DNA of 19,477 nucleotides from JBDNJM01 sp041687755 (GTDB lineage Bacteria > Planctomycetota > UBA1135 > GCA-002686595), in assembly GCA_041687755.1 (NCBI GenBank), contig JBDNJM010000157.1, positions 1 to 19,477 on the forward strand. Direction: 5' to 3'. The notes beneath the pieces were generated by a model. It was not told where the DNA came from. It did no database searches and saw only the letters and a program-made list of their open reading frames with translations. This document shows, piece after piece, positions 1 to 6,848 of the stretch. The stretch's first letter is position 1, and each line of letters opens with the position of its first letter. A program made the position numbers and the translations under genes.

Positions 1-1
1 C

Positions 2-163
2 CACCTCGGCCGGGTCGAGCAGGTGAGAGAAGTTCGCCAGGGAGCGCTCGACGCCGCATACGCACGGCACCCAGAGCGCTTTGTGCGCAAGCCACCCAGA
101 GCGCCGAGGCCTCCTTCAGCCGTGTGGATCAACCCGCCGAATCCTGCCGACAGCGCTCACTAA
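2..163 (+). pseudogene. IS3-family transposase (integrase-core OrfB), C-terminal end only
   Basis: The window opens inside a reading frame that ends at TAA 161-163. Its last residues include the stretches AAYARHPERFVRK and AVWINPP. As I recall the family, these are typical of the extreme C-terminus of IS3-type integrase-core transposases, where HPERFVR is followed by a proline-rich tail and WINPP. The catalytic DDE region would lie to the left, outside the window, so I cannot tell whether the element is intact there. Bases 164-197 after the stop (containing CTGTCTCAGAATCGTTGACA) are probably the terminal non-coding part and inverted repeat of this element. Decayed IS256-type coding sequence starts directly afterwards, so one element appears to have inserted into or recombined with the other. 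It is listed as a pseudogene only because it is partial in this window. Confidence 0.7.
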
Positions 164-197
164 ACCTGACCCGCAGCTGTCTCAGAATCGTTGACAA

Positions 198-1102
198 CTT
201 CCGCAGGCCCTCGAACGCGGTGAACGCTCCGAGCAGGCGCTCGCACTCGCCGTCGCCGAGATGTCCTTGCAGGGCGTGTCCACCCGCAAGGTCAAAGCAA
301 TCACCTAGAAGCTCTGATGGACAGAAATCAGCTCTTCGCAGGTCTCCAGGCTGGCCGCGCGGCTTGACTAGGAGCTGGAAGCGGGGGGCAGCGCAAGCTG
401 GGGGCTTTCCGGTACTTGATCCTCGACGCCACCTGCTTAAAGGTGCGGCACGGAGGAAGCGTGATCGACTGCGCGGCGCTGATCGCGATCGGCGTTGGCG
501 CCGAAGACGGCAAACGCGTCGTGCTCGGCTGCAGCGTGTCGCTCTCTGAGGCGGAGGTGCACTGGCGCAGGTTCCTGGAAAGCCTCACTGGGCGCGGCAT
601 GCACGGCGTTGAGCTGATCACCAGCGATGACCACTCCGGCCTCCGGGCGGCCATCAGGGCCGTCCTCCCGGCTGTCCCCTGGCAGCGCTGCCAGGTCCAC
701 CTGCAAAAAAACGCGACGGCGTACGTGCCCAAGCTCGAGCTGCGGAAAAAGGTCGCCGCGGACATCCGCGCCAGCTTCTACGCGCCCGATCGATTCGAAG
801 CGGATCGGCTCCTGAAGATTGCTGTCGAAAGGCATGCCGAGCAGACTCCAAAACTCGCGGAGTGGCTCGAGGGGAACATCCCTGAGGGACTCAGCGTCTT
901 CGGTCTCCCGCCCCAGCATCAGCGATTTCTGCGGACGTCCAACATGCTCGAGCGCCTCAACCGTGAGGTCAAGCGTCGCACTCGCGTCGCATCCATCTTC
1001 CCCAATCAGGCCAGCGCGCTGCGCCTCCTCAGCGCTCTTCTGGCCCAGACCTCCAACGAATGGGAGGCCGGCCGCGTCTACCTCTCCATGGAGTCCGACT
1101 GA
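198..1102 (+). pseudogene. IS256-family (Mutator-type) transposase, 5'-truncated and frame-broken
   Basis: IS256 transposases are DDE enzymes that move their element by cut-and-paste or copy-out. The 3' part, 416-1102, is open and well conserved. It has ILDAT (first Asp), a SDDHSGL motif (second Asp), the WQRCQVHLQKNA stretch, and ERLNREVKRRTRV (catalytic Glu), and it ends with WEAGRVYLSME. The 5' part, 198-385, is in another frame and still reads ALERGERSEQALALAVAEM followed by GVSTRKVKAI. It is interrupted by TAG 306-308, TGA 315-317 and TAG 369-371. A one-base deletion in the G-run 383-388 then shifts it into the 416-1102 frame. The normal N-terminal ~100 residues before ALERG are missing, replaced by the end of an IS3-type element. 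The TTG at 416 is not a credible start. The copy should be inactive; its right terminal repeat probably lies just past the stop (about 1115-1140), which I could not pair with a left end. Confidence 0.85.
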
Positions 1103-1408
1103 CAACGCCGCACCTCGAATTTACAGACCAACTGTTGCTCTATCGCGCCTTCACAACGGCTGGAGGTATTGGGTCGATGTTGGTAGTGCCGGTCTAATCG
1201 GAGGCGACGGGCGGCGGCTACGGAGATGCTGACTTTGGAACCGTCGCGTCTGGGCGTGGGGCGGCCTGGGTGATCTAGAGCCGCTGAGGACAGATGTAGG
1301 GTGTCGGGGGCGGGGCGGTTCATGATGGGACAAGCTCCGCCGAGCCTGGGCCGCCCCAGCTTGGCTTGGTGAGGGCGCAGATGATGCCGGGCTTGCAGGG
1401 TGCGGGAG
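1103..1408. other. Gene-free stretch, probably insertion-sequence debris
   Basis: I see no credible coding region here. The first ~40 bases are likely the right end of the IS256-type element. A 10-bp inverted repeat, TGGGGCGGCC at 1257-1266 and GGCCGCCCCA at 1349-1358, encloses the middle. It could be a remnant of a small element or chance in GC-rich DNA. The lower GC of 1110-1200 compared with the flanking chromosomal genes fits foreign or decaying DNA. Confidence 0.5.
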
Positions 1409-1762
1409 TCACTCAGCCCGGATGGTTGATGAGGGCGTGCCTACGATCGACTTCTTGGCCGCAGCGGGTCTGTAGCGGGTAGGGTCGTTGATCACGGAGA
1501 TGTCCGGAGTCGGCGAGGAGCTTCGGCAGGGCTTCGAGAGGGAGATTTCCACGAGCTGGGGCGTGTCCGAGGTCGCTTGCAGCCGACGGCGCCAGTTGCA
1601 GAGCGTGGCTGCGGAGAGGCCCACTTCGCGGGCCAACTCCGCCACGCTCAGGCCGCTCCCGGCCTGTTCGGCCCGGAGTGACGAGTAGCGGTCGATCAGG
1701 TCGTCAGAGGCTTCGTGTTGAGGCATCCAGCTATCGGATGCCAGCTCGTGAGACTCAGGCAA
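1409..1762 (-). pseudogene. IS66-type accessory protein TnpA-like ORF, probable remnant
   Basis: The 117-residue frame contains a helix-turn-helix of the kind found in TnpA of IS66 elements: GLSVAELAREVGLSAATLCNWRRRLQ at residues 38-63, followed by QLVEISL. IS66 TnpA proteins usually continue with a short beta-rich segment ending in an Leu/Ala-rich helix. Here the segment DISVINDPTRYRP is vaguely like that, but the last ~25 residues are not, which suggests a late frameshift. TnpB and the large TnpC transposase should lie downstream on the minus strand, but 1103-1408 holds neither, so this is an orphan. The start ATG at 1762 has no clear ribosome binding site. It could instead be a small chromosomal HTH protein, but its position beside IS256 and IS3 remnants favours IS debris. 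Confidence 0.5.
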
Positions 1763-1841
1763 GAAGTCGCTGGAGCTGCCGGCGGACGCTTACGATGGCT
1801 GCGCACTTCCCCATCCTCCCTAGGTTCTCTACTTTTCTCCC

Positions 1842-2723
1842 ATGAGTGATTCGACCGCAACTTCCGTCCTCGGCGTGATCGGAGGCTCCGGCCTCTACGA
1901 GCTGGAGGGTCTGACGGACGTCGAAGAAGTCGCCCTCGCGACGCCCTTCGGCGCGCCCTCGGACGCCTACATCACCGGGCGGCTGGACGACGTCAAGCTC
2001 GTGTTCCTGCCGCGCCACGGGCGCGGTCACCGCATCAGTCCTAGCGAGCTCAACTTTCGCGCGAACATTTGGGGCATGAAGCGTCTCGGCGTGCAGCGCA
2101 TCCTGTCGGTCTCGGCCGTCGGGTCGATGCGCGAGGACATCCAGCCCGGCGAATTCGTGGTCATCGACCAGTTCTTCGATCGCACGCGGCACCGCGCCGA
2201 CACGTTCTTCACCGACGGCGTCGTCGCCCACGTGATGTTCGCGGACCCCGTTTGCGGTGACCTGCGTCAGCACCTGCTGAGCGCCGGCGCGGACCTCGGC
2301 ATTAAGGTTCACGACGGCGGTTGCTACATCAACATGGAGGGTCCCCAGTTCTCCACGCGGGCCGAATCGAAGATTTACCGCAAGTGGGGCGTTGACGTGA
2401 TCGGGATGACGAACCTCGCCGAGGCCAAGCTCTCACGCGAGGCGGAAATGTGCTACGCGACGATCGCCATGGCGACCGACTACGACTGCTGGCACGAAGG
2501 CCACGACGACGTCACGGTGGAAGCCGTGCTAAAGATCGTCGCCCAGAACGTGGGCAACGCGCAGTCGCTGCTGGCGAAGACTATCCCGTTGGCTGCGACG
2601 AAGCCTAAGTGCGGCTGCGGGGACGCGCTCGCGCACGCGATCATGACGGCGCCCGACCAGATTGGCGCGGAGGCGCGCGAGCGGCTGGGGCTGTTGATCG
2701 ATCGCCACCTGCCCCAGGCCTGA
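1842..2723 (+). CDS. mtnP: S-methyl-5'-thioadenosine phosphorylase
   Basis: The enzyme cleaves 5'-methylthioadenosine with phosphate to adenine and 5-methylthioribose-1-phosphate. It is the cytoplasmic entry step of methionine salvage and clears the by-product of polyamine synthesis. The 293-residue product has the trimeric PNP/MTAP layout: GGSG at 14-17, PRHGRGH at 57-63 for phosphate, SAVGS at 91-95, the substrate loop NMEGPQFSTRAES at 164-176, and ATDYDCW at 211-217. Asp213 and Asp215 correspond to the pair that, in characterised MTAPs, selects an adenine-type base over guanine or hypoxanthine. The length is normal. ATG 1842 follows a pyrimidine tract (CTTTTCTCCC) with no Shine-Dalgarno site. 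Its stop overlaps the start of the next gene (TGATG), so the two are probably co-transcribed. No other methionine-salvage gene is nearby. The main alternative, a broader purine nucleoside phosphorylase, is less likely given the DYD motif. Confidence 0.93.
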   Translation: MSDSTATSVLGVIGGSGLYELEGLTDVEEVALATPFGAPSDAYITGRLDDVKLVFLPRHGRGHRISPSELNFRANIWGMKRLGVQRILSVSAVGSMREDIQPGEFVVIDQFFDRTRHRADTFFTDGVVAHVMFADPVCGDLRQHLLSAGADLGIKVHDGGCYINMEGPQFSTRAESKIYRKWGVDVIGMTNLAEAKLSREAEMCYATIAMATDYDCWHEGHDDVTVEAVLKIVAQNVGNAQSLLAKTIPLAATKPKCGCGDALAHAIMTAPDQIGAEARERLGLLIDRHLPQA

Positions 2724-3997
2724 TGCGTGGCCTGTGGTGCATCGGAGTCGGCAGCGCGGCGGTGCTCGCGGTGCTGTTGAGCTCCGGCTGCTCTAGCGGC
2801 CGGGAGCCGATCGACCAGGTGCGCTTCGCCCTGCGGGCCGAGCGTGAGGCCGCCGAAGCGCGCATTGAGTCGCGTACCCTGCGGCCGGCGAGCTTCCTGG
2901 GGCCGGGTGTTGCGCGCGGGGTCCAGGGGACCGGGCGCTTTGCGGGCTATTGGGCGGAGCGCGCGGCGCCGGACTTCGACGCGGGCGAGGCGCAGGTCCA
3001 GGCCGTGCCCGCCTGGGCTCCCGCTCCGCTGATCGTGTTCGGGAACGGGTTCGAGAACGGGTTCGAGAGCGAGCCCGTGCCCCAGATGCTTGCACCTGAC
3101 GGGCTGCCCCGCGGGGAGCTGGCTCCAAGCCTGCGTGAGCAGTTTGAAGCAGCGGGGTGTTCGACGGCGGAGCAGGCCGGGCGCCGCCTGCGCGTCCGCG
3201 GCAGCGCGCTGCTCGTGACGCTCGAGCCGCGGATCGAAGCGGAGCGAGCGATTGGGGCGGTTCTGTGTGCGGGCGCAGATTCCGACGGCGAGGCGGCCTT
3301 GATGGACCTTGCGCTGGACTCCTGTCGGGCCGTCGGTGTCGCCCTGCCCTGGCCCAGCCACCGACTGGCCTTTCTATTCGGCGGCACGGCCGGAGAGCGC
3401 GCGCAGCTGCTCGGCGAACTCGGTGGAAGCTGGCGTGCGACGCTCCTGCTCTCCATGGCGTCCGGCGATCCTGCGGACCTGCCGACCCTCTGGCGTCCCC
3501 TTGAGCCGGATGCCGAGCGCGTGGAAGTGGTCTCCGCCAGCGGCCTCGGGCTGCTCGGCCGCGCGGCCTCGATCGACGTGGGGCTACACCTCGACGATGG
3601 ACAGGGTCGCCATCCGGCCCAAGAGCGAGCCCACGACCCTGAGCGCGCCGTGGGGCTGCTGCCGGGCGCGCCCGAGCTGGTCTTCGGCTTCGCGCCCGAC
3701 GCGAGCTTTCTCGAGGAACATCTGCAGCCGCTCGACCAGCGCCGCGCGCAGCTTGCCGCGACCCTCGCGTGCACTGCCTGGGCCCTCGCCGACGCGCGCC
3801 CCCTGGACCTCGATCGGCACCTCGAGTCCTGGTCGGTCGAGCTGCGCCTGCGCCTCGGGCTCGAGCCGGCGCGCGAGGTGGACGATGCGACTAAGGCCCT
3901 ATGGGGGCGGCATATGCAGCAGGCCCGCTGGTGGCTGCGTGAGGTCTGCTTGGGGTTGAGCCCGGCGGAGTCCCTTCCGCCGCCTACCGCCCGGTGA
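2723..3997 (+). CDS. Predicted lipoprotein, possible degenerate M28-peptidase fold
   Basis: I do not recognise this 424-residue protein with certainty. ATG 2723 overlaps the mtnP stop and begins a short hydrophobic signal ending in LLSSGC, a lipobox with Cys23 as the lipidation site. A membrane-anchored lipoprotein is therefore the best call. A longer in-frame extension from 2609 lies inside mtnP and is rejected. The middle part, with AVLCAGADSDGEAALMDLA and HRLAFLFGGTAGERAQLLG, resembles the metal-binding core of M28 zinc aminopeptidases (GANDNASG then FxxFxGEExGLLGS), but the second metal-ligand Glu pair is not obvious. If the resemblance is real it may be an inactive relative; this is inference. 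Residues 106-117 contain a small tandem repeat, FGNG-FENG-FESE, from a 12-bp DNA unit at 3038-3073. Overlap with mtnP suggests translational coupling, but a functional link is not evident. Confidence 0.75.
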   Translation: MRGLWCIGVGSAAVLAVLLSSGCSSGREPIDQVRFALRAEREAAEARIESRTLRPASFLGPGVARGVQGTGRFAGYWAERAAPDFDAGEAQVQAVPAWAPAPLIVFGNGFENGFESEPVPQMLAPDGLPRGELAPSLREQFEAAGCSTAEQAGRRLRVRGSALLVTLEPRIEAERAIGAVLCAGADSDGEAALMDLALDSCRAVGVALPWPSHRLAFLFGGTAGERAQLLGELGGSWRATLLLSMASGDPADLPTLWRPLEPDAERVEVVSASGLGLLGRAASIDVGLHLDDGQGRHPAQERAHDPERAVGLLPGAPELVFGFAPDASFLEEHLQPLDQRRAQLAATLACTAWALADARPLDLDRHLESWSVELRLRLGLEPAREVDDATKALWGRHMQQARWWLREVCLGLSPAESLPPPTAR

Positions 3998-4046
3998 GCT
4001 TCTAGACGGCTTTGGAAGGCTGGGCGCCCTCGGCGCGATACTGCAC

Positions 4047-4865
4047 CTACTCCATCGAGGCGCGCAGCTCCGCGCGGGAGAGCTGGCCGTCGGCGTCCAG
4101 ATCGAGCGCGGCGACCACGGCCTGGGGCCGGACCGGCAGCACCAGCGGGAACTGCAGGGCGTCGAGATCGTCGACGCCAATCGAGCCGTCGCGGTTGAGG
4201 TCGAGCCGATCGAAGGAAGGCACCGGACCGATCACCTGGGGCGGTTCGGGAATGCTGGTGCGGGTGTTGCGCTCGATCGGCGTCCCGAACAGCTCGAGGA
4301 CGCTGCCGGCGGGCTCGGCCGTCAGGTTCGCGGTGGGGCTGTTGGCGAACGTCTCGAGGAGCTTGGCGAGTCGGCCGATCTCGGGGAGCTCGAGGCCGCC
4401 GCTCCCGTCAATGTCGAGCTTGCGCAAGTTGGCGACCGCGGGCTCGCCCTCCAGGTGGTAGTCCTCGACGAACGCCTTGAGTTCGGTCAGGTCGATGCGC
4501 CCGTCGGCGTCCTTGTCGTAGGCGTTGCGCAGCTGTTCTGCGTCGCGCAGGGGACTGACCACCGGCGTCGCGCGCGGCACGGGTTGTGGCATGCTGCCGC
4601 GCAGGGTGAGTTGCTTGAGGTATCGAGTGGTGTATTCCGTGGACGTGATGCGCGCGTCCTTGTCGACGTCGTAGGCGAAGAAGCCCGAGGAGTCGAGGCG
4701 CAGGGCCTCGCGTGCTTCCTCGGAACTGATCCACCCGTTGCCGTCGTAGTCGGCGACCTCGAAGGCGAGCTCGGCGGCTTGCTCGGGCGTCGGTGCCGGA
4801 TCCTGGGAGCTGGCGCCGGCAGCGAGCAGGCTGCCGCCGCCCAGGAGAAAGATGAGAGTGCGCAT
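4047..4865 (-). CDS. Secreted protein with six EF-hand-type calcium loops
   Basis: The 272-residue product starts with a signal peptide (hydrophobic core LIFLLGGGSLLAAGAS, likely cleavage before QDPAP). It then carries six DxDxDG-type loops: 39-50 DYDGNGWISSEE, 66-77 DVDKDARITSTE, 117-128 DKDADGRIDLTE, 151-162 DIDGSGGLELPE, 222-233 DLNRDGSIGVDD and 255-266 DLDADGQLSRAE. The second has Ala-Arg in place of the usual Gly and may bind weakly. Spacing of the loops pairs them roughly 1-2, 3-4 and 5-6, as in EF-hand domains. Such proteins are commonly extracytoplasmic calcium-binding or dockerin-like modules; a partner cannot be named. The start is ATG 4865, 50 bp downstream of the stop of the Lon-like gene on the same strand, so they may share a transcript. 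No Shine-Dalgarno site is visible. The gene converges on the lipoprotein gene, 49 bp away. Confidence 0.85.
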   Translation of the reverse strand: MRTLIFLLGGGSLLAAGASSQDPAPTPEQAAELAFEVADYDGNGWISSEEAREALRLDSSGFFAYDVDKDARITSTEYTTRYLKQLTLRGSMPQPVPRATPVVSPLRDAEQLRNAYDKDADGRIDLTELKAFVEDYHLEGEPAVANLRKLDIDGSGGLELPEIGRLAKLLETFANSPTANLTAEPAGSVLELFGTPIERNTRTSIPEPPQVIGPVPSFDRLDLNRDGSIGVDDLDALQFPLVLPVRPQAVVAALDLDADGQLSRAELRASME

Positions 4866-4915
4866 GGGATCAGCGTAGCAGGAGCGGGGGTGCGGGAGCG
4901 CGTCGGCGGGCGGGC

Positions 4916-6586
4916 CTAGGCCTGCTTGGTTCGCGAGGCCGGGAGGAGCACGAGCTCCACGGCTTCGCGCACGTGGTCCACGAGGTGCAGGCGCATGCCG
5001 GGCGCGAGGCTGTCGGTTAGCCGCTCGATCTCGGGACCGTTAGCGGCCGGCAGAACGATCTCGCTGGCTCCGGCGCGTGCGGCGGCGAGGAGCTTTTCGC
5101 GCAGGCCGCCTACGCCCAGAACCTGTCCGAGCAGCGAAATCTCGCCGGTCAGGGCGACGGTGCCGCGTGCGGGGCGACCGGTGAGCCGCGAGGCGATCGC
5201 CACGGCGATCGCGAGGCCGGCGGAGGGCCCGTCCTTGGGGATCGCAGCGGCGGGGCAGTGCACGTGCAGGTCCAGAGTCTCGAGCATGTCTGCCGGAAGG
5301 CCGTAGCTGGGCAGCTCGGTCTTGATCCAGGTCGTGGCGGTCTGGACCGACTCGCGCATGACCTCGCCGAGCTGACCGGTGATCAGGGCGCGCGCCGCGC
5401 CGGGCGTCGTGGCGACTTCGATCGGCAGCGGAGCGCCCCCGGCTGAGGTCCAGGAAAGCCCGAGCACGACGCCGATCCGGCTGCCGGTGCTCCAGGCATC
5501 GTCGGCGATGCGCGGTGCGCCGAGCAGTTGCGGGAGGTCGCGGCCGCGCACCCGCGCGGGACCGCCGCCCTGGACGAGCCCGAGCGCGGTGTGGCGCGCG
5601 AGGCCGCGCAGGCGTCGCTCGAGCTGGCGCACGCCGGCTTCCTCGGTGTACTCCGCGACGAGTCGGCGCCACGCGGTCTTGGTGAGCGTCAAGTCGCCTG
5701 CGGAGAGTCCGGCGGCTTCGCAGACGGCGGGCAGGAGCCGCTCGGCGCCGATGCGCAGCTTTTCCGGCCGGCTGTAGCTCGAGAACTCGAGCACTTCGAG
5801 ACGGTCGGCGAGCGCCTCGCTGAGGTCTTCGGGCTCTTCCGCGGTCGCGATGATCAGGCAGCGCGAGAGGTCGAACGGAAGGCCGAGGTAGCGATCGGTA
5901 AACTGGGCGGCGAGGTCCGCGTCGAACAGCTGTAGCAGGGGCGAGATCGATTCGCCCGCGCCGCCGAGTTCGAGCGCGTCCAGCTCGTCCAGGATCAAGA
6001 CCGGGTCGTTGCAGGCGACCGTGCGCAGCCCGTCGAGCACCGCGCCCGGCTGTCCGACGCCACCGGCGAACGGCGAGCCGAACAGCTCGGACTCTTCGGT
6101 CACCGCACCCGCCGGGATCCACACGGCCGGTCGGCCAAGCACGCGCGCGAGGCTGCGCGCGAAGCTCGTCTTGCCGACGCCGGGGGGACCGGCGAAGCAC
6201 AGGTGCCCTGACGCGGGGCGGCCGGTGAGCGTCTGGACCGCGAGCATTTCGAGCACGCGCTGCTTCGCGAGGGTGCGCCCGATGTGGCTCTTGTCGAGCA
6301 TCGCGCGCGCCTCGCTCTGGGTCGGCAGGGTTCGGGCCTGCGCAGTGCGCCAGGGCAGTTCGGCCGCCCACTCGAGGCGCCCCGCGATGGCGGCGGCGGC
6401 CTCGGAGCCGGGGGGCAGCTCGGCGAGCCGCTCGAGCTCGACCTCGGCGAAGGCCCGGGCCCGCGGCGGCAGTGGGGCAGCCGTCAGGAGGGCCCGCAGG
6501 CGCCTCGAGAGGGCTGTGGGGCGGCGTTCGGTCCCCTCAGGGGGGGCCGTGGCGGGGGTGGGGGACGGTTCGGGCAACAGGCTCAT
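4916..6586 (-). CDS. Lon-like ATP-dependent serine protease lacking the full N-terminal domain
   Basis: This 556-residue protein has an AAA+ domain with Walker A GPPGVGKT (133-140), Walker B LILDELD (197-203) and a sensor-2 region EEAGVRQLERRL (315-326). The Lon protease domain follows, with PKDGPSAG containing nucleophile Ser455 and GGLREKLLAA containing Lys498, the Lon Ser-Lys dyad. It should degrade unfolded or specific regulatory proteins in the cytoplasm. E. coli Lon is 784 residues. Here only ~90 residues precede the AAA+ module, of which 68-120 match the helical linker (ELPW, then A..MLD..H.G). The large substrate-binding N domain is absent. The usual sensor-1 Asn of Lon (ATSN type) reads ATAEE (247-251), a notable change. 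ATG 6586 was chosen because AGGAGAGG lies 6 nt upstream; the frame stays open further upstream (to 6865) but with composition unlike a protein. It is more likely a paralogue than the housekeeping Lon. The downstream EF-hand gene may be co-transcribed. Confidence 0.88.
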   Translation of the reverse strand: MSLLPEPSPTPATAPPEGTERRPTALSRRLRALLTAAPLPPRARAFAEVELERLAELPPGSEAAAAIAGRLEWAAELPWRTAQARTLPTQSEARAMLDKSHIGRTLAKQRVLEMLAVQTLTGRPASGHLCFAGPPGVGKTSFARSLARVLGRPAVWIPAGAVTEESELFGSPFAGGVGQPGAVLDGLRTVACNDPVLILDELDALELGGAGESISPLLQLFDADLAAQFTDRYLGLPFDLSRCLIIATAEEPEDLSEALADRLEVLEFSSYSRPEKLRIGAERLLPAVCEAAGLSAGDLTLTKTAWRRLVAEYTEEAGVRQLERRLRGLARHTALGLVQGGGPARVRGRDLPQLLGAPRIADDAWSTGSRIGVVLGLSWTSAGGAPLPIEVATTPGAARALITGQLGEVMRESVQTATTWIKTELPSYGLPADMLETLDLHVHCPAAAIPKDGPSAGLAIAVAIASRLTGRPARGTVALTGEISLLGQVLGVGGLREKLLAAARAGASEIVLPAANGPEIERLTDSLAPGMRLHLVDHVREAVELVLLPASRTKQA

Positions 6587-6848
6587 CGGGATCCTCTCCT
6601 GTCTACTACGACCGGCCCCCTGGCGAAGGTGGTGGGTTGCTTGGGCGAGTCTGCCCGGACACGGCGCAACTCGGGGCGCGGCCTCGGATTGGAGCCCGAG
6701 CGGAATCCGGGTACAGGGGGCGAGCCCCCGCCCGCGGCGATCCGGGGGCGCCGCCAGGGCCAGGGGGGTCGCAGCCTCCGGAGCGCGGGCGGTCCAGAGG
6801 CCTAGCAGGGCGCCTGGGAGGGCGCGCCACCGGTAGGATCCACTCTCG
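6587..6848. other. Divergent intergenic region between lon-like and GIDE-lemA genes
   Basis: These 262 bases must hold the promoters of both divergent genes. I cannot point to a convincing -10/-35 pair. A compact palindrome, GGGGGC-GA-GCCCCC at 6716-6729, sits near the middle and could be an operator or a chance GC-rich hairpin. The frame of the Lon-like gene is open through the whole region, but the translated extension is rich in Arg/Pro/Ala and shows no motif, so I treat it as non-coding. Confidence 0.5.
6593..6600 (-). promoter_or_regulatory. Shine-Dalgarno site of the Lon-like gene
   Basis: Read on the minus strand this is AGGAGAGG, 6 nt before ATG 6586. It is the only strong ribosome binding site I see in the window. 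It fixes the start and argues against using the longer frame that runs up to 6865. Confidence 0.75.

Noticed and set aside
4024..4036. GCGCC-CTC-GGCGC as terminator between the lipoprotein and EF-hand genes
   Set aside because: The stem is only 5 bp with a 3-nt loop and no T-run; such stems are expected by chance at this GC content.
6716..6729. GGGGGC-GA-GCCCCC as a terminator
   Set aside because: It lies between divergent genes, where no transcript needs to end, and has no T-run. The 2-nt loop is too tight for a normal RNA hairpin.
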